Origin: Gymnopilus junonius
Lineage: Eukaryota > Basidiomycota > Agaricomycetes > Agaricales > Galerinaceae
Length of the DNA: 64,000 nt
Assembly: GCA_015501075.1 (NCBI GenBank)
Contig: JADNYJ010000102.1
Location: 80,134-144,133, forward strand
Direction of reading: 5' to 3'
Shown here in pieces: positions 35,172 to 46,199 of this stretch. A program made the position numbers and the translations under genes. Numbering within the stretch: the stretch's first letter is position 1; each line of letters begins with the position of its first letter. Under the pieces are notes generated by a model that was given only the letters and a program-made list of their open reading frames with translations, did not search any database and was not told the origin of the DNA.

Positions 35172-37781
35172 ATGGTCAATCCTGGTGCATTTCAAGGGGC
35201 ATGGAAGGCCTTTCTGATGGGCGAGAAAGAATTCTATAGCCAGGCAGTTGACGATGGTTTTGTCGCAGAGGCTGTAGCTAAAATTCAGCTTCGTTACTTC
35301 AAGAGATTCCCTATTGATTTACCTGAAGAAGAGGATCCATCACCCGAAGATTTGGCTGCTGTAGATGATGATGCCATCGAGCCCGATTATCAGGAACCAG
35401 ACCCAGAAAAAATGACCAGCAAAGAATACGAAGAGGCCATGGAAAAGTTAGGAAGCAGGCAGAGAAAGATTGCCTTTCATAGAGGTGTGAGTGAGAGTGG
35501 CAAGCATAGTGTGCATGAGACATAATTGACAATTATATTCTTCACAGCAAATCAAATGTTGGCTTGCTTATCAGTACATGAAGGACCACAATATCAATTC
35601 CAAAGCTAGTGGAGCGCATAACCCTTATCACGCTCTTCTCTTCAAACTCATGGGAAAGGAATTCATATGACCCAGAGCGAGGACACCGTGCAATGTCTGG
35701 CGCAAGACACAGTGTGCAGAAATCGAAAAGCAGGTCAAGATTGTAGCTGCCGAGAAGTCCATCAGAAAGTCAGGTTTAGCAGCACTGCGGGACAAGATTG
35801 TGAAAGAAATGTATGGTCAATTGCCAGAAGAAGAGCGGAGAAAGTGGCGATTCACCACAGAACAGGAGTCAGTGCGGCTCAGAAAGCATAGGAGGCAGAA
35901 GTGTTGGGTCCACCTTCAGCAGCACCTCAAGACCGTCAAAGGTACATTCTGTCTTTATTCCGCTTTGTTCGACAGTCAGTGAACTTCTTCGGTTAGATGT
36001 ATATTGGGTTTAATATGTTTTATGCATCCCATCTTGGATCTTGTCTGTGAGGCGACAGGTTGGAAAGCTTCGTTTATTGCAGGAGGGCCAGAGCCTGCTC
36101 ATGAGGGCAAACTTAATATCATAAGGTAAATACTATGTTCTGCAAGTATGCATATTTCATTGATCCTTACCTTTCCAGCATTCATTCAGGAAAAATGACA
36201 GGTGACATCCCTCTGGAATTTGGCACTCTCGAGCATGAAGGCTACAAGAAACACTTCCTTCCCATGTATGGCTGTTTCTTGAAAAAGTGCTATTGTAAGT
36301 TCAAGATTCATCTTTCCGTTTTGTATCTGATGGTAGTCTACGACAGCGATCGAAGAATGCCATGCTCGTGCACTGAAACCCGAGGATAGTCTTTCATTGG
36401 AAAACACTGACCCTGTCAAAGAAAATGCCAGCTACTTCTCAGTTGACGCTATTTTAGGAGGTCTCAATGCTGGTTCGGAACCTTCATCAGCTCCTCGAGA
36501 ATCTTGAATGTCTCCATTGCCTGAAGTCCAGCAAGTTTTGAAAATGACCCTCTCGCTCCCAGCATCCATTTCAACTATGTTACAAGATGATTTATCTTGT
36601 CAAGGACCTACCGCCTCACATCCTTCCTCGCCATCTCCATTGCACCCTTTGTCTCTTGTACCATCCCAGCCCAACTCACCTGCACTATCCCAGCCAAACT
36701 CACCTGCACTATCCCGTCCCAACTCACCTGCACCATCCCATCCCAACTTGCCTGCACCGGCAATTCCTGCTTCACCACCCAACTTGCCTGCACCATCACG
36801 TCCCAACTTGCCTGCACTGTCAGTTCCTGCTTCACCACTGCATTTCCCTCCTCCCTTCCCTCCTGACTCTCCCCAGCTTTCGTCTGGACCAATCCTGCCT
36901 TCGTCGAGCAACATGTTGGTGTCTGAGCTGGAACCAGCGTTGTCTACTGTTGATACGACACATGAACCAGGGCCATTGTCTTCAGATTGTGCCAGCATAT
37001 CGCAGGGCCGCAGAATGAGCAAGCGGTGCTGACCCATCCATCAAGCAGCTGAGGTGGATACAGAGTCTCGGCCAGTTAAGAAAGGCCAAGCAACCAGGCG
37101 GTCGAGAGCAGCTGAAGCTGATGGCTGTTCGGTTGAGGCTTCCAATGTTCAAATGGGTGTTGCAGCTGATTCTGATGTGCCACCTTGGTTCAAAAGCACT
37201 CTCTCGATGCTTCAAACCTGGGGTCTGGTTGAGAATGGTCAATGGATGGATGTCGTGAGGACGTGGGCAGCATTCGAGGTTCAGGAAGGTTATGAAGAGG
37301 TGGCGAGGCTCTCATCTGCATTTCGCCCTGATGTGATAGCCACGTGGATACAACGAAGGCGCTCACCAAGTTATCAACCAGATATCGATCTCTCACAATA
37401 TCCGGAGGCTTACATGAAATGGTGGACCACTGTTCAGCCTGACTGGAGAGTCTCTGACAAGAAGATCAACTTCAGTGATGTCGATGGGGATTGGGAGCAG
37501 CTTAGGAAGCCTGGACTCAATGGCCTCGTAAGCATTCTTGTTGGTCTTTTCTACTGGGGTTGCACTGTCAAGGATGGCTCGAGAGGCAGCAATGACTGGG
37601 GAATTAGCTGTCAAGGACTGCTTGCTGGTCCTCACGCAGCTCTTGACAGCTACCACCTAAGTTCTTCCCATTGGTTTCTTAACACAAATTTTACATCATT
37701 GGGATTCGCAAAAGCTCGGAGAATGCATTTATTTATCTCATTCTGCAGCAGACGGATGGTGTGTTGGAGGAGGATGCATAG
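35172..37781 (+). pseudogene. KDZ accessory gene C, large conserved basidiomycete protein
   Basis: ATG at 35172 (MVNPGAFQGAWKAFLMGEKE). Exons follow with KRFPIDLPEEEDPSPEDLAA, then CWLAYQYMKDHNINSKASG, TGA at 35668-35670, PRARTPCNVWRKTQCAEIEK, and a helical RDKIVKEMYGQLPEEERRKW block. Next come MHPILDLVCEATGWKASFIA and GGPEPAHEGKLNIIR, GYKKHFLPMYGCFLKKCY, and a Pro/Ser/Asn repeat region. A TGA at 37030-37032 precedes PIHQAAEVDTESRPVKK. The last part includes WFKSTLSMLQTWGLVENGQW and LRKPGLNGLVSILVGLFYWG and ends near 37781 after a last intron. I recall this family as multi-copy hypothetical proteins in mushrooms. No catalytic motif is visible. Confidence 0.6.
36653..36840 (+). repeat. Minisatellite coding for Pro/Asn/Ser repeats
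   Basis: Roughly six copies of a 24-bp unit of the type CCCAACTCACCTGCACTATC, drifting to CCCAACTTGCCTGCACC, in frame with gene C and giving the repeated peptide SQPNSPAL and variants PNLPAP. Confidence 0.85.
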
Positions 37782-38299
37782 AAGGTATAAATCTATTTTT
37801 GGTCAGGCATGGGAAAAGGATTCTGAATGTTCTCAGTGCTACGTATCTGTTTTCATTGCTACATGTATTTTCCATCCTCCATTCTGAATAATTGTGGTAT
37901 CAATGTGTTTCGTCTTGATCTCTAGTTTGTCAATATACCTTTATCACATGAGGGGCAGATGAATTGAGAGCAAGGGAATGCGAAAAGCCAGGTTTTGATG
38001 AGATTCTATTAATAACACTCACACCTACGCTATCATGAGCATCATCCAACTGCTGCATCCACCCCTTTCTGAGCATTTCTAGCCTCGAATTTGGCACCAT
38101 TAGTTTTATATGTGTAGTTAAGTCATATTTATAGTTTAAAATGGATTGAAAGGATAGAGGGAGGGGTGCTAGACCCGGAACTGTGTGCCATGCTTCCATT
38201 AATGACGCTTTCTATCCATTTTCAGGTGTCGCCATACTGATCCAATGTGCCTAGCCACTAAATTCAGCTCGGGGACACGAGCTATTAAAAATAGTACAC
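37782..38299. other. KDZ right subterminal region
   Basis: About 500 bases between gene C and the right inverted repeat. AT-rich, no supported gene. Open frames (for example 37930-38199 minus) lack features. Confidence 0.4.
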
Positions 38300-38626
38300 C
38301 GGAATGGACATCAAATCTATGACATCATGGATTTGATGCTGTCCCAAGCTACATCCAAACCCATACCCTGCCATCCACCCCATCCCGCCCTCCCTAGGGC
38401 GCGCAAACACCTGAAATGGGTACAGAAAAATTGGGGGAACCCGCCAGATTTATCCGTGCCCCAAACAGCGCCCCCAATGATGAGCTATAGCCCAAACAAT
38501 GCCTGGGCATTAAATCCCTGCACTGGCAGGCATTGTTTACATAACCCAGGCAATGCACAGCCATAGGCCTGGGTAGTTGCCCAGATGGATGCATAAGGTA
38601 GGTTGGCAAGTTACCCAGGATTGATG
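38300..38626 (-). repeat. Right terminal inverted repeat of the KDZ element
   Basis: Reverse complement of 25054-25376. Inner similarity fades just before 38300, although an AT-rich word TATTTTTAAT is still shared about 10 bases further in. Confidence 0.88.
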
Positions 38627-38960
38627 CATCAGGTAGCAGCTACAGGTGCACACCCCAACGTACCGAATGAACCACCGAGACCTGAATGCTATGGATGTTG
38701 ACAAGATCGATGTCAATGCCATGACCCAAGAAGAATGAAGCGAGCTCATGAGAAAGGGGCTCTGCTTCCAATGCAAGAAGCCTGGGCACATCTCAAGAGA
38801 CTGCCCCAAGAAGGGCAAGAACAGGAGAAACCCTCCACCAAAGAAGAACCCTCTCAAAGGGAAAGTGCTCCATGCACACATCAGGTCCCTCATGCAGGAC
38901 CTCACTGAAGAAGAACGAGAAGAAGTTTACGAAATGGGAGACCAAGAGGGTTTTCAATAA
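38627..38960 (+). pseudogene. gypsy gag, 3' part with zinc knuckle
   Basis: The gag frame resumes after the KDZ element as MNHRDLNAMDVDKIDVNAM. TGA at 38736-38738 interrupts TQEE-SEL, then GLCFQCKKPGHISRDCPK gives a perfect CX2CX4HX4C knuckle for binding genomic RNA. A basic linker and an acidic helix (DLTEEEREEVYEMGDQEG) end at TAA 38958. The pol ATG lies 8 nt downstream in another frame. Confidence 0.85.
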
Positions 38961-38968
38961 GGAGATGC

Positions 38969-41900
38969 ATGAGACCAACGTATGCAACTCCTTCCTTAGA
39001 TATTTATTCTGTAGTCTCGGCTCGAATCGAAAATAAATCACTCCAATTGCCCTTTTCATTCGAGACCGAGAACAGAACAAAAATTGTTGGAACTGCTCTG
39101 GGAGACACCGGAGCAAAAGGGAAGTTCATCGACCAGAACTTCACAAAGAAACACAACCTGGAAACAAAGGCACTGGAAAAAGAAATCCGAGTTTTCAACA
39201 TAGACGGAACCCCGAACAAAAAGGGAACCATCAAGCGCTACATCGATCTGAAGCTCGATATAGATGGACAACCCTGAATGGAACACTTACTGGTCACTGG
39301 CCTAGGAAAACAGAAGATTATTCTTGGTTTTCCCTGGTTTGAAGAAAACAACCCGGACATCAACTGGAAAAATGGACACGTCAAACTCAATAGGGAGATT
39401 ACTACTACTTCCCAAGTAGAAGAAGTACCCAATGAGGAAATCCAACAGGTCAATCAACTGGATGACTCTCCAGACTTAATCATTTCCTTTTTAGGTAACA
39501 AACCCCTTCCGGAAACGAAGGAGATTTGGGACATCCCTGAGAATGACAACGAAATTTGGATCAATGCAAAACTGACTTCCTCGCAAATCTTCGCTCAGAA
39601 ACATGATGTGAAGAAGGAAGAGAAACTGCTCAAGGAAATGATCCCACTGGAATACCATGAATACTTAGACATCTTCGACAAGGACACAGCCAACCGATTC
39701 CCTGAATCTCGATCTTGGGACCATAAGATCGAACTCAAGGAAGGTTTTCAACCTAAAGTCTTCAAGATGTATCCTCTAACGCCCTCTGAGGATACCGAAT
39801 TGGACAAATTCCTGGAAGAAAACCTGAAGAAAGGATATATTCGACCATCTAAATCGCCCATGGCTTCCCCTTCTTTTTCGTATCTAAAAAGGATGGGAAG
39901 CTTCGACCCTGTCAAGACTATCGGTATCTAAATGAATGGACTGTCAAGAATGCTTATCCCCTCCCTCTGATCCCCGAACTCATGGATAAACTCAAAGGAG
40001 CCAAGTATTTCACTAAACTTGACATCCAATGGGGTTACAACAACATCCAGATCAAGGATGGCGACCAATGGAAAGCAGCATTCAAAACGAACAAGGGACT
40101 ATTCGAACTGACTGTCATGTTTTTCGGCATGTGCAACTCTCCGGCGACCTTCCAGTCGATGATGGACTTGATGTTCAAAGACGTCGTCCATCAAGGTTTC
40201 GTTATCATTTACATGGATGACATTCTTATCTTTCACAAGATAAGAAGAAACTGGAACAGATAATGAAAGAAGTCCTTCAAACACTTCAAGACAACAATTT
40301 GTATTTGAAACCGGAAAAATGTGCATTCACTCAGACAAAAATTGATTACCTTGGAATGATTATCCAAGAAGGAACGATATCGATGGACCCCTCGAAACTC
40401 AGCAGTATAGCTGACTGGCCAGAACTGAAAAACGTAAAACAGGTCCGATCCTTTTTAGGATTCAGAAACTTTTACAGGAGATTTATCAGGAAATACTCGG
40501 AAATAGCTCACGTGCTGAACGAGCTATTGAAAAAAGACCGTAGCTTCGAATGGAATGAAGACGCCAAGAAATCATTCGAGCTACTGAAATGAAAATTCAT
40601 GGAAGAACCCATCTTGACCATGCCGGACACCACGAAACAATTCCAGATTGAATGCGATGCATCAAAGTATGCATCTGGAGCAGTTTAACGCAGTTGGACA
40701 GCAATGGAGACTGACACCCAGTGGCATTCATCTCGAAAATGTTCTCTCCCACTGAGAGAAACTACGAGATCTATGATAGAGAACTATTGGCCATGATCCA
40801 ATCCCTCAAAGAATGGTGACACTACATTCAAGGATCAACATTCACAACAATTATTTATTCCGATCACAAGAACTTGACGTACTTCAGAAGTACTCAAAAA
40901 CTGAATAGACGACAAGCAAGATGGTCTCTATTCCTTTCGGAATACGATATCCAACTGGTTCACCTCCCCGGAAGCAAAATGGTACAATCAGATGCCCTCT
41001 CGTGAAGACCAGACATGATCCCTGATGAGGATCATGACAATGAAGACAAGATTCTCCTTCCAGAGAATCTATTTATAAATTTAATTGATGCTGATCTCCA
41101 AATAGAAATCGCCCAATCCAGAAAACAGGACAAAGACGTAGTCGATGCATTGAAACTTCTCACTCAAGAAGGGCCTCGAAGTCTCGCAAAAGACTTAGAT
41201 GACTGGGAGACAATGCAAATGGAAGGCATCGGAGAATAATCTTTTACAAGAAAAAGAACTATATTCCTGATGATCAAGAACTATGTAAGAAAATCATTGC
41301 GATGTACCATGACTCAGTTACCGCAGGACACCCCGGAGAATTGGAAACATACAACACAGTACGACAGCTATACTGGTGGCCCGGAATGCGAATGTTTGTC
41401 AAAAACTACATCAAAGGGTGTGGACAATGCCAACAATTTAAGATCAACTGAAACCCGGCGAATCCCTCCTTGCACCCGATCGAAGGAGCCAAATCCATGA
41501 GACCATTCACACAATGCTCCATGGATATGATCACGGACCTTCCTAACATTGATGGATTTGATTCTTTATTGATCATGGTCAATCATGGACTTACAAAGGG
41601 TAATTATCATGCCTTGCTCAAAAACTCTTTCGCAAGAAGGAGCGGCACTACTCCTTCAAGACAACTTATTCAAGTGATTCGGCCTACCGGACAGTATCAT
41701 TTCCGATAGAGGACCCCAATTTGCAGCAAGAACATTCCAAGAACTGCTCAAACTTCTTGGAATCAAGTCGAAACTGTCAACGGCATATCACCCTCAGTCG
41801 GATGGTACCACTGAATGATTCAATCAGGAAATAGAAGCGTATCTCGCTATCTATTGTTCCTCTAACCCGACCACCTGGAAACAACATGTTGGCACCCTGG

Positions 41901-42565
41901 AATTTGTCCACAATGATCGAAGACATGCTGACAGGCAAAGGACCCCATTCGAACTTATGTTTGGGACTAATCCTGTTGCTATTCCCACCATGTTCGAGAA
42001 CACGAAGTTTCCTTCAGTAGAAGAAAAACTGAAGAACCTTATTTTGGACAGAAAGGAAGCTCTTGCAGCACACGAACTAGCCAGAGCAAGAATGGCTGAT
42101 CGATGAAAGTCCAACTTTGTACCGTTCAAAGAAGGACAGAAGGTATGGCTCAACTCTAGGAATCTCAAAATGCAGTACAACAAGAAGCTGGCACCGAGAA
42201 GAGAAGGACCATTCAAGATCAAACACATCCTAGGACCTCTCACATATCAGCTACAACTGCCAAAGATGTGGAAGATTCACGACATCTTCCATGCAACATT
42301 GTTAATGCCCTACACAGAAACACAGGTTCATGGCTGAAACTTCACACAACCACCCCCTGAAATGATTGATGGAGAATCAGAATACAAAGTTGAAACCATT
42401 CTGAACCATCGAAAGTACAGAAATGGACGCTACCAATACTACGTCAAATGGCTCGGCTATCCTATAACTGAAGCATCGTGGGAACCCAGATCAAATCTTG
42501 CCAATGCATCGGAGAAACTTGAAGTTTACAAACAACTTCACTCTCTACCACCATACCAATCATGA
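38969..42565 (+). pseudogene. gypsy pol: protease, RT, RNase H, integrase, chromodomain
   Basis: ATG at 38969. Protease motif GDTGAKGKFID; TGA at 39275. RT has [10 protein letters not shown] and [15 protein letters not shown]; frameshifts near 39900 and 40240. RNase H has IECDASKYASGAV then a one-base loss near 40687 and TGA at 40712, 40817 and 41003. Integrase has an HHCC part (GHPGELETYN, CGQCQQF), [21 protein letters not shown] and [11 protein letters not shown], followed by TGA at 41816 and further TGAs at 42104 and 42335. A chromodomain (YKVETILNHRKYRNGRYQYY, WLGYPITEASWEP) closes the frame at TGA 42563. All stops on this list are TGA. Confidence 0.9.
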
Positions 42566-42888
42566 ACTCGAACACTGCGTCCCCACTCTACATTGACGAT
42601 ACCTTCATGATCGATTTATTCACATTCCCAAAACCTCCACCGACCCCTGAAGAAACAAAAATCACATACTGGGAATGGAAATTTGCCTGCAAACCACCGG
42701 CCCCTCTACCCAAAAATATACCCTGGAACAACAAGTATGAAAGGAAGGCTATCATTACAGTCCAGATGATCGACAGAGAGACCTCAAGATGGGAGACTGA
42801 AACCATCACCCCCATCAAGGAGAAGGCATCAAGACGCCTGATCAAGAAACTGAAAACGATCCTTGAGGAATATCTGGAACACCTATAA
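42562..42888 (+). CDS. gypsy extra 3' ORF1, unknown function
   Basis: 108 codons, intact. Its ATG (42562-42564) overlaps the pol stop TGA (42563-42565) as ATGA, a configuration known to allow termination-reinitiation in LTR and other compact elements. The protein starts MNSNTASPLYIDDTFMIDLF, is Pro-rich, has an aromatic WEWKFACKPP block and ends in a basic/acidic helix (KLKTILEEYLEHL). I do not recognise it. Confidence 0.5.
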   Translation: MNSNTASPLYIDDTFMIDLFTFPKPPPTPEETKITYWEWKFACKPPAPLPKNIPWNNKYERKAIITVQMIDRETSRWETETITPIKEKASRRLIKKLKTILEEYLEHL

Positions 42889-42943
42889 AATAGGTGAACC
42901 AGCTTCCCTCATTTCTTCAGTTCCTTCATTGTCTTCTACAAAC

Positions 42944-44152
42944 ATGCCTCACTTTTCCACTCGAACCCGCACTGCTGCCTCCGCTCCCAACTCATCTCCC
43001 CTCAATGATATGCACTCGCCTAGCCCAAGTGAATGCACCATCACCCGAACCAACCCCCGCCACCTATTCCTCTCGAACTAGAACCGAAGTCTGCCTATCC
43101 CAGATGGATTCCTCCTCCGATTCACCTGATCCGAACAATGCCCCCTCCACCAGATACCCACCTCCCATCCCCATGGTACATGCTCCCGTCCATTCCGTTG
43201 AGGACTTCCTCAACTTATTAGACTTCGTCGACTTCCAACAGCTGACTCATAAGGAACTCAAACAGTTCCTTAGCCACCCCTGCCATTACTCCACCACACT
43301 TGAAGTCCTCCAAACTGATCCCTTCCTTAGGGATACCCTCCGCCAGTTCAAACATGAAACAGACCAAACTGCATGCCACCGCGAAGTAGTTAAGGCATCT
43401 CGAACAAAGTCTCTACAGTTGTTCGAGACCCTTATGTGCTTCCGACTTGAAAGAGTCATCAACCCTCTCCTCATCAGCAGCAGATGATGAGGAGAATGCC
43501 CTCCTACTGCTATGTCTGCTATTAGGTCCGAGGAAGAACCTTACCACCTTCCCCTCGTTTATGACACTGCCCCACAGACCCATTCGCCCGTTCCTCCTCG
43601 CGACCAATGATTCATCAACACCATCTCCATCGACGACTACTCCCCAGGACCCATTCCGACATGCTCCAATGCACCACCCCTGACCACACCACCTGCCACC
43701 TTCCCCGAAGGCATGCCCTCGCCACCATGCAGATGACCTCTGCCCAGAATGCCACCCATAACAACCCTCCTTCCTATGCTGAATCCCCTTCTCTACCACC
43801 CCGACCCCAGACTCCCTTCCGACCTGCCCGCACCCCGATGAACCCTCAACCAAGCCCACGATGATGCTGCTTCGTTTGCAGCAGTGCAAACCACTGGCAG
43901 GCAGATTGCCGCAACTACCACTGCTGACACTACTGCCAGTATCATCCTGGCCATAACTCGATCGACTGTAGTCAACGACTGATCCGACGAAGTGACAGGG
44001 AGTTCATAGGTTATGCCTATGAATTTACCGAAGAACAACTCATGCACGTCGACGACATCGACAACACGCTGAATGATTGGCATGATGCAGTGTATGATGG
44101 CTGGCAGGGAGAAGAGGCGGAGAACAACTTGAGCAGTGAGCCCCATTATTGA
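42944..44152 (+). pseudogene. gypsy extra 3' ORF2 with C-terminal zinc-knuckle cluster
   Basis: Begins at ATG 42944 (MPHFSTRTRTAASAP) and shifts frame several times. A structured middle reads VEDFLNLLDFVDFQQLTHK and HYSTTLEVLQTDPFLRDTL. After disordered Pro-rich sequence the last frame has TGA at 43862 then CCFVCSSANHWQADC, a CX2CX4HX4C knuckle, and, across TGA 43925, HYCQYHPGHNSIDC, a second Cys/His pair. An acidic tail with MHVDDIDNTLNDWHDAV ends at TGA 44150. Gag-like knuckles downstream of pol are unusual. It may be a second nucleocapsid-type or chaperone protein, which is inference. Confidence 0.55.
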
Positions 44153-44172
44153 AGCCAGGGGCTTCAATTCTT

Positions 44173-44185
44173 AGTGGGGGGGTAA
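44173..44185 (+). promoter_or_regulatory. Polypurine tract
   Basis: AGTGGGGGGGTAA directly before the 3' LTR start TGTTAC, the expected place for plus-strand priming. Confidence 0.8.
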
Positions 44186-44639
44186 TGTTACAACTCTCTT
44201 TTCTGTTATCTTATCGCGCGCCCCTTTCTTTTCTTTATCATTTATCGAATGATTTACTATTTATAGTTTCTTCATGATCATCTTCGCTCGCGAGATGATC
44301 ATTCTCTTTCTTACTTGTATGAGGACAATCTTTCTTTCCTGATCATCATCCCTTCCACAGTACTCTATGATGATCATCCCCTTCCGATTCCCCTTGTTTC
44401 ATCATCATTTCATTATATTATTATCACACACAAATAAGTATATAAACAGTAGCTAGACTACGATGTACTTTAGCTTGTTCTTGAGAATATACTCTCTTGT
44501 AACATTCAGAGTGAACTTGAACTACTAAGGCATTCTTCTGTCAAAGACAATACCTTAGCAGACTTCAACGAATGAACTCTATGACCACTACGCTAGTCCT
44601 TATCTTATCAGATTAGGATCTATCATCAAAGTCATAACA
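44186..44639 (+). repeat. 3' LTR of the plus-strand gypsy element
   Basis: 454 bp, matching 23532-23988. Holds the same TATATAAA box and AGCTTGTTCTT start-site word (44472-44482), here fully complementary to the primer site. Confidence 0.93.
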
Positions 44640-44644
44640 GTAAG

Positions 44645-44960
44645 CTTGAGGATCACAGTGCTAAAGATGAGTGTTCTTGACCTCCAATGCTGATGGCCAA
44701 GGAGGAGTATGAGGCTTATGAACAGTCCTTTGAGGAAGCAGATATTCCAGAGGAGTCAAAAATTGCTTGCAAGGATTTATTGAAGATGTTATTTTACCCA
44801 TGCAAGGATGAAGTGTGAAGTACAGCTGAATGGAATGAAGGACATAGGTCCACAGTTCATTTGGATGCCTCAATTGGAGTTGTTGAAATATTTATACAAT
44901 CATTTGTAGCATGCCCTAATTGAAAGTTGGCATGTTTAGGCAGTTCTGTAATGAGAGTAC
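44645..44960 (+). pseudogene. Remnant of an older coding sequence, right part
   Basis: With one target-site copy kept, the frame ending GGK at 23531 continues here as LEDHSAKDECS, then TGA, PPMLMAKEEYEAYEQSFEEA, DIPEESKIACKDLLKML, TGA, STAEWNEGHRSTVHLDAS, and a third TGA. Long sensible runs separated only by TGA codons argue for a once-functional gene. Family unknown. Confidence 0.5.
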
Positions 44961-45183
44961 CTATGCGAGTTAATGGACCATATATTATCATCAGGCCTAT
45001 GATACCAGACCATTTGATGGGAGATGTCAAATACCTAATGGCATCCAGGTGGTATTATATTGTAAACTGCCTTAAATGAAAAAAAAAGTCAATGGGTTTA
45101 ATGATGGAGAGCGATTTCTAATTGCATTACTAAATTAATCTTTGAGAGTAAACCAGGTCTGGTGGATAAATAAGTAGTCAATG

Positions 45184-46199
45184 CTATGCCACTTGACTAG
45201 TTGTTGGAGAGACTCCTGACACAAAGCACAGATCTGAAATGGTAGTTGTCACTTCCATCCCATGTGCAACACAATAGATGACAAAGAGAGGTGAGAGAGC
45301 CTATAACACAGAAACTCTTTATATTAGATTTGATCAATGAGAAAATTCTATTGTACTTACCAATATGTGTGGAAGGAGTGCCAAGGGTATCTCAAAGCCA
45401 CTAATGGATCCAGCAATAAATATTAGACACACGAGGTTCCAAGCTGCGATCAAGCCACAGGATTCAACAAAAAGGATGATGATATGTGTGTACAAGACTC
45501 CATGGGAGCTTCCAAGAACCTCCATGATATTTCGCTGGTGCTGGCAGATCTGAACAGAAATCATGATGGATAGGGAAATGTTGATGATGAATGAGATGGA
45601 TATAAGTGCCAATAATGATTCTATCTGTATTTGGGCAAGATTTGTTGCTAGCAAAAAAGAACCCGATACTACAAGCATGTTGGAAAGGGTAAGGAAAGAT
45701 ATATGAAACTGAGATAAAGAAGTACCTATCGACGCCAAGAGAAGCAAGACAATCACAGAATATAATATAATTCGAAGAATATGTGAGGTCCCTCGATACA
45801 GGACAACACAGTGCCACATCTGTCAATATGATTTCAAGAAATGCATGGTAGTTTATCGAATTCCAGGCTCACCATGAAAATGTCTGCTGCCCATATCCCC
45901 AAAGGGAGGACTACATAACTTGGAATAAAGTCGAATATTCCATTACCAGTTTGACATGCCATGAGGAATAGGAAGCTTCTGATATCCTCGACCACAGCTA
46001 TGGTGCTTAATGAAAACAGGATGGAGGCATAACCAAGGAGGAACCATTTCTTCCATGCTGAATAATTCTTCTGGCTATTGAGGACAGAATGACAACAAAA
46101 AAGGTACAGGGAGATAACTGTGCCATAGAGAATGGCTGACATGAATGTGGCAAGTGTATGGAGTTCTGAATTAAGACTTGGACCTTGGGTATTCGACAT
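45184..46199 (-). CDS. Seven-pass membrane protein, paralogue 1
   Basis: Three exons from ATG 46199: MSNTQGPSLNSELHTLATFM; intron GTGAGC...TTGACAG joining DIFM to MWHCVVLYRG; intron GTAAGTAC... joining PHIL to ALSPLFVIYCVAHGMEV; stop at 45184. Hydrophobic segments number about seven, for example ILYGTVISLYLFC, FLLGYASILFSLSTIAVV, IILYSVIVLLLLAS, ALISISFIINISLSIMI and THIIILFVESCGLIAAWN. This resembles the large families of integral membrane proteins of mushrooms, some of which recall fungal receptors. No ligand or function can be inferred. All exons are open, so the gene may be active. A close paralogue lies in opposite orientation at 56.8 kb. Confidence 0.75.

Larger units (their letters stand above)
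25054..38626. mobile_element. KDZ-superfamily DNA transposon with three accessory genes, inserted in gypsy gag
   Basis: A ~13.6-kb element defined by inverted repeats of about 325 bp (25054-25376 and 38300-38626). Inside are a CxC2-KDZ transposase gene on the minus strand and three other spliced genes (plus, minus, plus). Gag coding sequence of the host retrotransposon continues on both sides, so the insertion is later than the gypsy insertion. The exact outer ends and the target duplication are blurred: the match stops around AATCCTGGGTAAC, with a weaker similarity a few bases further out. All of the genes show TGA stops or frameshifts. Confidence 0.88.
23532..44639 (+). mobile_element. Ty3/gypsy LTR retrotransposon (chromovirus) carrying a nested KDZ transposon
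   Basis: Bounded by LTRs at 23532-23988 and 44186-44639 and flanked by GTAAG on both sides (23527-23531, 44640-44644). Removing the nested 13.6-kb DNA transposon leaves about 7.5 kb: LTR, self-priming site, gag, zinc knuckle, protease, reverse transcriptase, RNase H, integrase, chromodomain, two extra 3' open frames, polypurine tract, LTR. The LTRs are roughly 97% alike, differing mainly by C/T and G/A changes. Many in-frame TGA codons and several frameshifts show that it is dead. Confidence 0.93.

Noticed and set aside
25030..38640. 8-bp target duplication for the KDZ element
   Set aside because: I compared the flanks at several possible end points and found no convincing direct repeat. The ends are too eroded to call one.
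24916..43927. Programmed TGA readthrough or selenocysteine
   Set aside because: TGAs occur in four unrelated element types, together with frameshifts, at arginine positions. CpG decay explains all of them more simply.
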